A program made the position numbers and the translations under genes. A stretch of 64,000 bases of DNA from Betaproteobacteria bacterium (GTDB lineage Bacteria; Pseudomonadota; Gammaproteobacteria; Burkholderiales; Casimicrobiaceae): the NCBI GenBank assembly GCA_016704895.1, contig JADIZG010000073.1, forward strand, positions 62,001-126,000. The letters run 5' to 3'. Under the pieces are notes generated by a model. That model worked only from the letters and a program-made list of their open reading frames with translations. It ran no database searches and was not told where the DNA came from. Of the stretch, positions 11,038-20,838 are shown in pieces. Within the stretch, counting starts at the first letter, position 1. Each line of letters begins with the position of its first letter.

Positions 11038-12285
11038 CTAGCGGTAGACCGGGAACTTCGTCGTCAGCACCGCGACGCCCGCCTTGACGCGCACCCTCGT
11101 CGAGTCGTCGTGCGGCTTGTCGAGCACGTCGGCGATCAGGTGGCCGAGCTCCTCGCAGTCCAGCTCGGTGAAGCCGCGCGTCGTGATCGCCGGGCTGCCG
11201 ATGCGGATGCCCGAGGTCACGAACGGCTTCTCGGGGTCGTTCGGGATCGTGTTCTTGTTGACCGTGATGTGCGCGCCGGCCAGCGCCGTCTCGGCGTCCT
11301 TGCCCGTGATCTTCTTCGCGCGGAGGTCGACGAGGAACAGGTGCGAGTCGGTGCCGCCCGACACGATGCGCAGGCCCCGGTCGTGCAGCACGGTCGCGAG
11401 CACCCGCGCGTTGTCGATCACCTGGCGCTGGTAGACCTTGAAGTCGGGCCTGAGCGCCTCGCCCAGCGCGACCGCCTTCGCGGCGATCACGTGCATCAGC
11501 GGGCCGCCCTGCAGGCCGGGGAACACCGCCGAGTTGATCGCCTTCTCGTGCTCCTCGGACGACATGACGAGCCCGCCGCGCGGGCCGCGGAGCGTCTTGT
11601 GCGTGGTCGTCGTCACGTAGTCGGCGATCCCGACCGGCGACGGGTAGACGCCCGCGGCGACGAGCCCCGCGTAGTGCGCCATGTCGACCATGAGCTTCGC
11701 GCCGACCGCGTCGGCGATCGCGCGGAAGCGCTTCCAGTCGATGACGCGCGAATAGGCCGACGCGCCCGCGATCACCATCTTCGGCTTGTGCTCGTGCGCG
11801 AGCCGCTCGGCCGCGTCGTAGTCGATGAGCTCGGTCTCCGGATCGAGACCGTACGGGACGACGTTGAACCACTTGCCGGACTGGTTGGCCGGGGAGCCGT
11901 GCGTCAGGTGCCCGCCGTGGGGCAGGCTCATGCCGAGCACCGTGTCGCCCGGCTTCAGGGCGGCGAAGAACACCGCCTGGTTCGCCTGCGCCCCGGAATG
12001 GGGCTGGACGTTCGCCATGCCCGCGCCGAACAGCTGCTTCGCGCGGTCGATCGCGAGCTGCTCGGCGATGTCGACGTAGTCGCAGCCCCCGTAGTAGCGC
12101 TTGCCCGGGTACCCTTCGGCGTACTTGTTGGTGAGCTGCGACCCCTGCGCCTCGAGGACGGCGGGACTCGCGTAGTTCTCCGACGCGATCAGCTCGATGT
12201 GGGCTTCCTGGCGCCGGGTCTCGGCGACGATGGCGGCCCACAGGTCGGGGTCCGACTGGGCAAGCGTGCGTGAGCGGTCGAACAT
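11038..12285 (-). CDS. glyA: Serine hydroxymethyltransferase
   Basis: PLP enzyme that interconverts serine and glycine with transfer of a one-carbon unit to tetrahydrofolate. At 415 residues it is full length. Family motifs: [30 protein letters not shown], and the PLP lysine in [14 protein letters not shown]; the C-terminus has [13 protein letters not shown]. It is the first gene of the minus-strand run glyA-nrdR-ribD-ribE and is divergent from the TRAP transporter genes starting at 12437; the 150 bases between them should hold both promoters. Confidence 0.97.
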   Translation of the reverse strand: MFDRSRTLAQSDPDLWAAIVAETRRQEAHIELIASENYASPAVLEAQGSQLTNKYAEGYPGKRYYGGCDYVDIAEQLAIDRAKQLFGAGMANVQPHSGAQANQAVFFAALKPGDTVLGMSLPHGGHLTHGSPANQSGKWFNVVPYGLDPETELIDYDAAERLAHEHKPKMVIAGASAYSRVIDWKRFRAIADAVGAKLMVDMAHYAGLVAAGVYPSPVGIADYVTTTTHKTLRGPRGGLVMSSEEHEKAINSAVFPGLQGGPLMHVIAAKAVALGEALRPDFKVYQRQVIDNARVLATVLHDRGLRIVSGGTDSHLFLVDLRAKKITGKDAETALAGAHITVNKNTIPNDPEKPFVTSGIRIGSPAITTRGFTELDCEELGHLIADVLDKPHDDSTRVRVKAGVAVLTTKFPVYR

Positions 12286-12436
12286 GGGGGACCCGTGGGG
12301 CGTCGGCGAGCGGCGATTCTAGCACCGCCCCTTCCGGGACGTCGTCGGCGGCGGAATCGCCTTATAATCCTGCGCTCGGCGAGGCTCCGGGACCCTTCCG
12401 GGCAGCCCGATGCCGGCGGCGCACGAAGGAGGATCG

Positions 12437-13027
12437 ATGAAAGCGATGCTTGCCCTGTCGCAGCTGATCGACGCGCTGAACGAGCGGATCGGCCGGACCG
12501 TCACCTGGCTGATCCTCGCGGCCGTGGTCATCAGCGCGGTCAACGCCATCGTGCGCAAGGCGTTCGACATGAGCTCGAACGCGTTCCTCGAGATCCAGTG
12601 GTACCTGTTCTCGGCCGTGTTCCTGCTGTGCGCCGGCTGGACGCTGCTGCGCAACGAGCACATCCGGATCGACGTCGTCCTCGGCCGGTTCAGCCGGCGC
12701 GCGCACACCTGGGTCGACGTCTTCGGGACCATTTTCTTCCTGTTTCCGATGGTGGCGCTGATCCTCTACGAGTCGTGGCCGTGGTTCACGCGCGCCTTCG
12801 CGAGCGGCGAGATCTCGGGCAGCGCCGGCGGCCTCATCCTGTGGCCGGCCAAGGCGCTGGTACCGGCAGGATTCGTGCTGCTGGGCCTGCAGGGCGTCTC
12901 CGAGCTGATCAAGCGCATCGCGTTCCTGCGGGGCCTCGGCCCCGATCCGCTCGACAAGGTGCACGTCAAGTCGGCGGAAGAAGAGCTCGCCGAGGAGATC
13001 CTGAAGCAGCGTGGCGAGGCGGCATGA
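12437..13027 (+). CDS. TRAP transporter small permease (DctQ family)
   Basis: Small integral membrane subunit of a sodium-dependent TRAP transporter. About 196 residues with four membrane helices (near residues 20-42, 53-72, 95-115 and 140-160) as in DctQ/TakQ. The start at 12437 (MKAMLALSQ) was chosen because AAGGAGG lies five bases upstream; the longer frame starting at 12410 would put that ribosome site inside the gene. A TATAAT at 12363-12368 could be the -10 box, but no good -35 accompanies it. It is 46 bases before the large permease on the same strand. The substrate-binding partner is on the opposite strand downstream. Confidence 0.88.
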   Translation: MKAMLALSQLIDALNERIGRTVTWLILAAVVISAVNAIVRKAFDMSSNAFLEIQWYLFSAVFLLCAGWTLLRNEHIRIDVVLGRFSRRAHTWVDVFGTIFFLFPMVALILYESWPWFTRAFASGEISGSAGGLILWPAKALVPAGFVLLGLQGVSELIKRIAFLRGLGPDPLDKVHVKSAEEELAEEILKQRGEAA

Positions 13028-13073
13028 CGATCGCCGCCGCCAGTAAGCCCCTCGACCGCGCGGAGGCTTCGGC

Positions 13074-14864
13074 ATGACAGCGTTCCTGATCGCCAACATG
13101 GCGCCGCTGATGTTCGCGGCGCTCGTCTTCTTCCTGCTGCTGGGCTACCCGGTCGCCTTCGCGCTCGCGGCGAACGGCATCGTGTTCGGGCTGCTCGGCA
13201 TCGAGCTCGGCCTGCTGTCCCCCTCGCTGTTCGGCGCGCTGCCCGAGCGGCTCTGGGGGATCATGTCGAACGACACGCTGCTCGCGATCCCGTTCTTCAC
13301 GTTCATGGGATTGATCCTCGAGCGCAGCGGCATGGCCGAGGACCTGCTCGACACGATCGGGCAGCTGTTCGGCCCGGTGCGGGGCGGCCTGGGTTACGCC
13401 GTGATCTTCGTCGGCGCGCTCCTCGCGGCCACGACGGGCGTCGTCGCCGCGAGCGTGATCTCGATGGGGCTGATCTCGCTCCCGATCATGTTGCGCTACG
13501 GCTACGACCGGCGTTACGCGTCCGGGACGATCGCCGCGTCGGGCACGCTCGCGCAGATCATCCCGCCGTCGCTCGTGCTGATCATCATGGCCGACCAGCT
13601 CGGCCGCTCGGTCGGCGACATGTACGCGGGCGCGTTCATCCCGGGCATCGTGCTGGCGGGCCTGTATGCGAGCTACACGCTGCTCGTCTCGATCGTGAAG
13701 CCGCAGTGGGTGCCGGCGCTGCCGCTGGAGGCGCGAACGATTCGCGAGCCGGACGGGTCGCCGGGGACGCGCTCGCTCATCGTGCTCACCGTGCTGTCGG
13801 CGGCCGCGGCGGTCGCGTTCTGGCATCTGTACTTCAACGCGCGGCACCCCGACGCCGCGACCGACGAACGCCTCGTCGTCTGCATGTCGGTGGGCGGCGG
13901 CGTTGCGTTCCTCTCCGCGGTCATCAACCAAACGCTGAAGCTCGGATTGCTCTCGAAGCTCGCGGAGCGCGTGACCTTCGTGCTGATCCCGCCGCTCGCG
14001 CTGATCTTTCTCGTGCTGGGCACGATCTTCCTGGGCGTCGCCACGCCGACCGAGGGCGGCGCGATGGGCGCGGTCGGCGCGCTGGTCATGGCGGTCACGC
14101 GTCGCCGCCTCACGTGGAAGCTGATGCGGCAGGGCATGGAATCGACGGCCAAGCTCACCGCTTTCGTCGTCTTCATCCTGGTCGGCGCCCGCGTGTTCAG
14201 CCTCACGTTCTACGGCGTCGACGGCCACAAGTGGGTCGAGCACCTGCTGCTGAATCTCCCGGGCGGCGAAGTCGGCTTCCTGATCGTCGTCAACATCCTC
14301 GTGTTCCTGCTGGCGTTCTTCCTCGATTTCTTCGAGCTGTCGTTCATCGTCGTACCGCTTCTGGGGCCCGTCGCCGAGAAGCTCGGCATCGACCTGATCT
14401 GGTTCGGCGTGCTGCTCGGCGTCAACATGCAGACCTCGTTCATGCACCCGCCGTTCGGCTTCGCGCTGTTCTACCTGCGCAGCGTCGCGGCGACGAAGGA
14501 CTATGTCGACAAGGTCACGAAGAAGACGATGGCGCCGATCACGACCGGCCAGATCTACTGGGGCGCGGTGCCCTACGTGGTGATCCAGGTCATCATGATC
14601 GGGCTGGTGATCCTGTTCCCGCAGATGGTGATGGTCTACAAGGACGACACGGTCAAAGCCGACCCGACGACCATCGAGATCCAGATCCCGGGCATGGAGC
14701 AGGAGACCGCGCCCGCCGCGGGAGAAGGCGGGACGCCGGGCGGAGCGCCGGGACAGGGCGGCGAGCCGAAGAGCGAAGACCAGCTCGAGCAGATGCTCCA
14801 GGATCAGACGAAGGGCGAGGACGCGGCCAACAAGGCGCTCGAGGACGACCTGAAGGCGAAGTGA
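13074..14864 (+). CDS. TRAP transporter large permease (DctM family, long form)
   Basis: Main transport subunit of a TRAP carboxylate transporter. It has 596 residues, longer than the usual 430; this matches the long DctM form found with TakP-type binding proteins. There are 12 or more hydrophobic helices, with family sequences IVFVGALLAATTGVVAAS-like (FVGALLAATTGVVAASVI), SGTLAQIIPPSLVLIIMA and VATPTEGGAMGA. The last 50-60 residues form a hydrophilic Gly/Pro/Glu-rich tail with a short helix (EDQLEQMLQDQ), which is unusual for the family. It follows dctQ and ends before a strong terminator shared with the convergent binding-protein gene. Confidence 0.92.
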   Translation: MTAFLIANMAPLMFAALVFFLLLGYPVAFALAANGIVFGLLGIELGLLSPSLFGALPERLWGIMSNDTLLAIPFFTFMGLILERSGMAEDLLDTIGQLFGPVRGGLGYAVIFVGALLAATTGVVAASVISMGLISLPIMLRYGYDRRYASGTIAASGTLAQIIPPSLVLIIMADQLGRSVGDMYAGAFIPGIVLAGLYASYTLLVSIVKPQWVPALPLEARTIREPDGSPGTRSLIVLTVLSAAAAVAFWHLYFNARHPDAATDERLVVCMSVGGGVAFLSAVINQTLKLGLLSKLAERVTFVLIPPLALIFLVLGTIFLGVATPTEGGAMGAVGALVMAVTRRRLTWKLMRQGMESTAKLTAFVVFILVGARVFSLTFYGVDGHKWVEHLLLNLPGGEVGFLIVVNILVFLLAFFLDFFELSFIVVPLLGPVAEKLGIDLIWFGVLLGVNMQTSFMHPPFGFALFYLRSVAATKDYVDKVTKKTMAPITTGQIYWGAVPYVVIQVIMIGLVILFPQMVMVYKDDTVKADPTTIEIQIPGMEQETAPAAGEGGTPGGAPGQGGEPKSEDQLEQMLQDQTKGEDAANKALEDDLKAK

Positions 14865-14891
14865 CGCGGCGCGCTCGCGCGCAGGAGCCGG

Positions 14892-14926
14892 AAAAAAAAA
14901 GCCCGCGGACGTCTCCGTCCGCGGGC
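14892..14926 (-). terminator. Factor-independent terminator of the TRAP binding-protein gene
   Basis: Perfect 11-bp stem (GCCCGCGGACG / CGTCCGCGGGC, 14901-14911 with 14916-14926) and a 4-base loop. On the minus strand it is followed directly by nine T residues (plus-strand A-tract 14892-14900). Lies between the convergent dctM and dctP genes and probably also stops dctM transcription. Confidence 0.9.
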
Positions 14927-14948
14927 CTTCGACGAGGACTCGGCGACG

Positions 14949-16064
<1,116 letters not shown>

Positions 16065-16126
16065 GAACCCTCCTCCTTCGACGTACGTGGATCGAAAACC
16101 GCCGGGGAGGCGGCTCTGAACCGCGG

Positions 16127-16155
16127 ATTCTAGGGGTGCGCCTTGCGAATTGCCA
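16127..16155 (-). promoter_or_regulatory. Candidate sigma70 promoter of the TRAP binding-protein gene
   Basis: On the minus strand TAGAAT (16132-16127, five of six matches to TATAAT) lies 17 bases after TGGCAA (16155-16150, three of six matches to TTGACA), about 63 bases before the ATG at 16064. The strong -10 and correct spacing support it; the -35 is weak. Confidence 0.35.
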
Positions 16156-16342
16156 CGACTTTTCGTCGGCCCCGCCCCGACCCGATTCCCTGCGGCCACG
16201 CACGAAACGGCGCTGCGGTGGCGCGAGCGGCCGGGAATGGGAGCCTCTTCCCGCGACGGACGGGTCGAAAGTCGACGGGACGACATTTTCCCGCGTCGCA
16301 GCATGGACCCGGCGTCGCGGCGCACGGTTCCGGTGCGTGGGA

Positions 16343-18016
16343 TCAGGGGCCGAGCTTGCGGACCGCGCTGAACATCGCCCAGGCCCAGCCGGCCTGGCGC
16401 TCGAGCGTCTGCGTGAACCGGATCAGGTAGCGGGCGTTGCCGGTATCGAGCTCGACCATGCCGCCGGGCACGAACTTGTCGTCGGGCCCGATCAGGCTGC
16501 GCTGCGCGGACTGGCGGTTGTCGGCATGCGCCGGCAGGTAGAGACCGAAGAACGGCCGGTCGGCAGCCTGCCGGGCGCCATCCGCCGGTGCCGACCATGA
16601 GCGAAGCAGGACGCGCACGACGCGACGGGCGATCACCTCGGCCCCGACGGTGATCTCGTCGACCTGCTGGCGCTGCATCCGGCGCACGACGGCGAGCGTC
16701 CAGCGATCGGCGTCCTGGATCGCGATCAGCTCGCCCAGCCGCGCGGGCGCTTCCTTCGCCGGCGCGGCGAGCCGGCACCCGGTGTCGCTCCGGTCGGTCA
16801 TCGTCCACGTCCCGCCGCGGATGCGCCTGGCGACGCTCTCCGGGTTCGCCGTCGGATTCACCATCTGCGTGACTTCGTCGTACGCGGCCGCGACGCCGGG
16901 CCCGCGCGCCTGGTCGGGCAGGCGGTCGATCTCGGCGATCGCGCGCGTGAGCGCCTGCAGTCCGGTCACCACGCGCACCTGCGCCTCGGTGCGGAAGCGC
17001 TCGGCGCGCGGGGCCTGCGCGATCGCTTCGGGCCCGTAGAGCGACGCGAGACGCATCAGCAGCAGCCGCTGCTCGCGCGGCGGCAGATCGCCGGGCTCCT
17101 GCACCGCGTCGTCGTGCTCGGGAAGCCAGCGCATGCGCTCGACGACGCGCGCGTAGACCGGCGCGAGGTCCAGGTACAGGATGCGTCCGCCGACGCCCGG
17201 TTTGTCGCGGCGCCTCAAGCCCTGCGCCCCGGTCAGGTCGATGAAGAAGCCCGCGCCCTCGCCGGGCGGGGGGACCAGCGTCAGCGTCGGCGCCCAGTCC
17301 GCGAGCTGCCTCGACACCCACTCGACCTGGTCGGGCGTGAAGTTGCCCGAGTCCAGGCGCATCAGCAGCAGCGTCTGCACGTACTCCTGCTCGAGCGTGA
17401 TGCCCGGCTGCGAGAACTCGCCTCCGCCCAGCACGAGCTGCTCGCGCTGCCAGCCGCGCATCCGCGCGAACTCGTAGAGCTCGTGGAAGTCGCGCCATTG
17501 CGCGGGAATCCAGTGGCTGTAGCGGAACAGCCGGTAGCGCCCGTCGAGCCCGCGGTGGTGGGCGAGGCGGACGAGCACCCACGGCAGGATCGCGCGCCAG
17601 CGCCGGTTGTCCGCGCGCGGATAGCCCGCCTTCAGCGCGAGCTGGTAGGCACCGATGAACGCCTTGACGAGGTCGAACGCCGCGTGCCAGAGCCGCGACT
17701 CGACCGCCGAGCTCTTCTGGTAGTTCGCCGTGTACTGGCGCGTGATCTGCGCGAGCACCGGCTCGAGCCGCGAATCGATCCGGAGCAGCGCCTCGACCTG
17801 GGCCGGCCCGACGTCGCGGCGCGAGCCGGGGAATCCGGCGACGACGTCGAGCGCCTCCTTCTGGAGCGCCAGGATGTCGCCGCCCGGCAGCTCGCCGATC
17901 CAGCGCGCCGCGTGGTTCGAGCTCGCGAGCGGATCCGACAGACGCCGAACCCACGCGACCAGCGGATTGCCGAACGTGCGCGACGCTGCCATCGATGCGC
18001 GCTGGGGCGAGGCCAT
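16343..18016 (-). CDS. Conserved protein with PilZ-like C-terminal module, function unknown
   Basis: A soluble protein of 557 residues without signal peptide or membrane helices. The N-terminal 300 residues are mostly helical and Trp/Arg rich (VESRLWHAAFDLVKAF, WIPAQWRDFHELYEFAR). Residues about 430-550 (GELIAIQDADRWTLAVVRR, then ITVGAEVIARRVVRVLL) look like the beta-barrel of a PilZ-like domain, but the RxxxR and DxSxxG c-di-GMP signatures are not seen. Similar betaproteobacterial proteins are often labelled cyclic-di-GMP-binding; that is recalled, not shown here. ATG 18016 shares one base with the pmbA stop (TGATG), so it is coupled to pmbA. ATG 17992 is an alternative start. Confidence 0.6.
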   Translation of the reverse strand: MASPQRASMAASRTFGNPLVAWVRRLSDPLASSNHAARWIGELPGGDILALQKEALDVVAGFPGSRRDVGPAQVEALLRIDSRLEPVLAQITRQYTANYQKSSAVESRLWHAAFDLVKAFIGAYQLALKAGYPRADNRRWRAILPWVLVRLAHHRGLDGRYRLFRYSHWIPAQWRDFHELYEFARMRGWQREQLVLGGGEFSQPGITLEQEYVQTLLLMRLDSGNFTPDQVEWVSRQLADWAPTLTLVPPPGEGAGFFIDLTGAQGLRRRDKPGVGGRILYLDLAPVYARVVERMRWLPEHDDAVQEPGDLPPREQRLLLMRLASLYGPEAIAQAPRAERFRTEAQVRVVTGLQALTRAIAEIDRLPDQARGPGVAAAYDEVTQMVNPTANPESVARRIRGGTWTMTDRSDTGCRLAAPAKEAPARLGELIAIQDADRWTLAVVRRMQRQQVDEITVGAEVIARRVVRVLLRSWSAPADGARQAADRPFFGLYLPAHADNRQSAQRSLIGPDDKFVPGGMVELDTGNARYLIRFTQTLERQAGWAWAMFSAVRKLGP

Positions 18017-19401
18017 CAGCGGCCCCCCACCGTCATCCGTCCCACCAGGATCGACCCGGTGTGCCTCGCGCCGCGCCGGTCGACGTCGCGTCCGATCGCG
18101 ACGATGTCGCGGAACATCTCGCGCAGGTTGCCGGCGATCGTGACTTCCTCGACCGGATGCGCGATCTCGCCGCCTTCGACCCAGAAGCCCGCCGCGCCGC
18201 GCGAAAAGTCGCCGGTCACCGCGTTGACGCCCTGCCCCAGTTGCTCGGTGACGAGGAGCCCGCGACCCATCCTGCGCATCAGCGCAGGCAGGTCGTCGTC
18301 GCCGTGCGAGACGACGAGGTTGTGGCTGCCGCCCGCGTTGCCGGTCGTGCTCATGCCGAGCTTGCGCGCCGAGTAGCTGCCGAGGAAATAGCCGCGCACC
18401 ACGCCGCGCTCGACGACGTCCCGCGGCGACGTCGCCACGCCTTCCGCGTCGAACGGCGCGCTGCCGCGTCCGCGCGGGAGGTGCGGCTCCTCGCGAATCG
18501 ACAGGTGCGGCGCGAAGATCTCCTGCCCGAGCGAGTCGAGCAGGAACGAGCTCTTGCGGTAGAGGCTGCCTCCCGAGACGGCCTGCACGAACGCGCCGAT
18601 CAGGTCCGAGGCTTCGGGCGCCTCGAAGAGCACCGGGCACTCGATCGTGGCGAGCGGCCGGGCGCCGAGCCGGCGGGCGGTCCGCTCGCCGGCTGCTCGA
18701 CCCACCTCGTCGGCGCGCTGGAGATCCTGCGGCGAGCGCGCGGCCGTGTACCAGAAGTCGCGCTGCATGCCGTCCTTGTCCTCGCCGATCACGCTGACGT
18801 CGATGTGATGGCGCGAGCTCCGGTAGCCGCCGGAAAAGCCCAGCGAGTTCGCGTAGACGAACTCGCTCTCGCCCCGGGACACCGATGCGCCTTCCGAGTT
18901 GGTGAGCCGGCGGTCCACGGCAAGCGCCGCGGCCTCGGCCTCGCGCCCGAGCTCGATCGCGTCGTCGACGGTGAGGTTCCAGGGATGGTAGAGGTCGAGA
19001 TCCGGCCAGCCGCGGGCGAGCCGGTCGACGTCGGCGAGCCCCGCGCACGGATCCTCGGCCGTGTAACGCGCGATCGCGAGCGCCTTGCCGACCGTGTCCC
19101 GGATCGACGCGTCGGAGAAGTCCGCGCTGCTCGCGTGACCGCGCCGCCGGCCCAGGAAGACGGTGACCGACACGCCCTTGTCGCGGTTGTAGGCGATCGT
19201 CTCGACCTCGCCCTTGCGGACCGTGACGCTCTGGCCGACGCCCTGCGACACGTCGGTCTCGGCGGCGGTCGCGCCCCCCTTGCGCGCCGCGTCGAGCACG
19301 ACGGCGGCGATCCGCTCGAGCTCCGCGGTGGCGACCGGGAACCGGTCGGCGTGCGTCGGCGTGTCGTCGCGGGGTTTCTCGAGGGCGGTGGGCGCGGTCA
19401 T
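18016..19401 (-). CDS. pmbA: Metalloprotease PmbA / TldE
   Basis: Subunit of the TldD/TldE (PmbA) protease, which matures peptide antibiotics such as microcin B17 and degrades the CcdA antitoxin; TldE itself lacks the zinc motif and helps bind substrate. About 461 residues. Family stretches: VTVRKGEVETIAYNRDKG, NSEGASVSRGES, RSSRHHIDVSVIGED-like sequence and the C-terminal GGEIAHPVEEVTIAGNLREM. The start at 19401 (MTAPTALEK) is preferred over 19428 by family length, though both are possible. Divergent from yjgA (starts 19515) as in many proteobacteria; overlaps the next gene by one base. The tldD partner is not in this window. Confidence 0.94.
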   Translation of the reverse strand: MTAPTALEKPRDDTPTHADRFPVATAELERIAAVVLDAARKGGATAAETDVSQGVGQSVTVRKGEVETIAYNRDKGVSVTVFLGRRRGHASSADFSDASIRDTVGKALAIARYTAEDPCAGLADVDRLARGWPDLDLYHPWNLTVDDAIELGREAEAAALAVDRRLTNSEGASVSRGESEFVYANSLGFSGGYRSSRHHIDVSVIGEDKDGMQRDFWYTAARSPQDLQRADEVGRAAGERTARRLGARPLATIECPVLFEAPEASDLIGAFVQAVSGGSLYRKSSFLLDSLGQEIFAPHLSIREEPHLPRGRGSAPFDAEGVATSPRDVVERGVVRGYFLGSYSARKLGMSTTGNAGGSHNLVVSHGDDDLPALMRRMGRGLLVTEQLGQGVNAVTGDFSRGAAGFWVEGGEIAHPVEEVTIAGNLREMFRDIVAIGRDVDRRGARHTGSILVGRMTVGGR

Positions 19402-19514
19402 CGTCGGGTCGACGGGGCTCTGGGACAATTCCGCAGCCTGCCTGCCGCCGCCGGTGCGCGTTCGCGGCAGGCGAACGAAAGCTGTCGTCTATCATAGCAA
19501 AGCCGCTCCCGACC

Positions 19515-20057
19515 ATGACGCCCGCCTACCGCCGCCCGCCCGCCCGAAACGACCTCCCGACCGACGGGGAGGCGGCCGGCGCGCGTCCGTCGAAGACCCG
19601 GCTCAAGCACGAGATGGAGGCGCTCCAGGCGCTGGGCGAGACGCTCGTGTCGCTGGATGCGGCGCGCCTCAGGTCGCTCGAGCTGCCTGAACGGCTCGTC
19701 GACGCCGTCGTGCTGGCGCGGGGCATCACCAAGCACGAGGCCCGCCGGCGCCAGATGCAGTACCTCGGCCGGCTGATGCGCGACGTCGACCCGGTGCCGA
19801 TCCGCGCCGCGCTCGAGCGCTGGGAAACGGTCCCGCGCGAGGAGAAGGCGCGCTTCGCGGCGCTCGAGGGGTGGCGCGACCGGATCCTTGCCGATGCGGC
19901 CGCGCTCGACGCGTTCGTCGCCGAGCACCCGGATGCCGATCGCGCATCGCTCGCTCGCCTCGCGGACGCCGCGCGCAACGAGCGATCGCGCGGCGAGCCA
20001 CCCCGGGCCTTTCGCGAGCTCTTCCGCGCCATGCGGCGCGCCACGGGCAACATCTGA
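19515..20057 (+). CDS. yjgA: Ribosome-associated protein DarP / YjgA (DUF615)
   Basis: Small cytoplasmic protein that associates with late 50S ribosome precursors and promotes their maturation. It has 180 residues and is highly charged and helical. Typical sequences: SKTRLKHEMEALQALGE, ELPERLVDAVVLAR, ITKHEARRRQMQYLGRLMR. Divergent from pmbA, the usual arrangement; the 113-base gap contains TATCAT (19490-19495), which could serve as a -10 box. It is followed by mog 35 bases later on the same strand. Confidence 0.95.
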   Translation: MTPAYRRPPARNDLPTDGEAAGARPSKTRLKHEMEALQALGETLVSLDAARLRSLELPERLVDAVVLARGITKHEARRRQMQYLGRLMRDVDPVPIRAALERWETVPREEKARFAALEGWRDRILADAAALDAFVAEHPDADRASLARLADAARNERSRGEPPRAFRELFRAMRRATGNI

Positions 20058-20092
20058 TCGCCCTTTCCGAACTCACGCCCCAGCGATCCCCC

Positions 20093-20683
20093 ATGCCCCG
20101 ATTGACCATCGGCCTCGTCTCAGTCTCGGACCGCGCGTCGCGCGGCGTCTACGAGGACCAAGGACTCCCCGCGCTCGAGGCGTGGCTCGCGAGCGCGCTG
20201 ACGACCCCCTGGCACGCCGAGAAGCGGCTGATTCCGGACGAGCAGTCGGTGATCGAGCGGACGCTGATCGAACTCGCCGACGTGACCGGCTGCGATCTCG
20301 TGCTCACGACCGGCGGCACGGGTCCCGCGCCGCGCGACGTCACCCCGGACGCCACCCTCGCGATCGCCCATCGCGAGATGCCCGGCTTCGGCGAGCAGAT
20401 GCGCCAGATCTCGTTGCGCTTCGTGCCCACGGCGATCCTGTCGCGGCAGGTCGGCGTCGTGCGCGGGCGCACGCTGATCCTCAACCTCCCGGGCCAGCCC
20501 AAATCGATCCGCGAGACGCTCGAGGGCGTCAGGGACGCCGACGGCCGCGTCGTCGTGCCGGGGATCTTCGCCGCGGTCCCCTGCCTCGACCTGATCGGCG
20601 GACCCTACGTCGAGACCGACGAGACGGTCTGCAAGGCGTTCCGGCCGAAATCGGCGATCCGTCCGCAAGGAGCGTCCGGCTGA
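20093..20683 (+). CDS. mog: Molybdopterin adenylyltransferase
   Basis: Adenylylates molybdopterin before molybdenum insertion in cofactor synthesis. It has 196 residues with the MoaB/Mog fold: start IGLVSVSDRASRGVYED, the nucleotide-binding TTGGTGPAPRDVTPDAT (residues about 80-96), the acidic PGFGEQMRQISL region, and LILNLPGQPKSIRE near residue 140. The start at 20093 has no clear ribosome site. The last codons and the stop (GASG, TGA 20681-20683) lie inside a palindromic repeat of the GTCCGGCTGAAGCCGGAC type, so its C-terminus was probably extended or replaced by repeat insertion. Follows yjgA in the same direction. Confidence 0.95.
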   Translation: MPRLTIGLVSVSDRASRGVYEDQGLPALEAWLASALTTPWHAEKRLIPDEQSVIERTLIELADVTGCDLVLTTGGTGPAPRDVTPDATLAIAHREMPGFGEQMRQISLRFVPTAILSRQVGVVRGRTLILNLPGQPKSIRETLEGVRDADGRVVVPGIFAAVPCLDLIGGPYVETDETVCKAFRPKSAIRPQGASG

Positions 20684-20812
20684 AGCCGGACCCACAGGGA
20701 AACCGCGCCGCAGCACCGCTCTTTGTCGTGCCCTCCGGCTGAAACCGGACCGCATGGGAAACGCGCCGCCGCCCCGCCGTCGCGTCCGCTGTGGGTCCGG
20801 CTTCAGCAGGAC
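20673..20812. repeat. Cluster of three GTCCGGCTGAAGCCGGAC repeats
   Basis: Unit 1 (20674-20691) and unit 2 (20733-20750) are direct copies whose right flanks also match (ACCCACAGGGAAACCGCGCC against ACCGCATGGGAAACGCGCC). Unit 3 (20795-20812) is inverted and preceded by CTGTGGGTCC. Each core can fold as a short hairpin. This is the arrangement of REP-like elements (two direct, one inverted) between mog and the EamA gene. No transposase is adjacent. Confidence 0.75.
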
Positions 20813-20838
20813 GCTCTTCGGCTGCGCACCTCGCCACG

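Noticed and set aside
12363..12368. TATAAT before the TRAP operon as a confirmed promoter
   Set aside because: A perfect -10 but no acceptable -35 at 16-18 bases; on the other strand it may serve glyA. Mentioned only in the gene entry.
12966..14447. 493-residue frame on - opposite dctM
   Set aside because: Almost only His, Arg, Glu, Asp, Gln; this is the reverse complement of codons for membrane helices.
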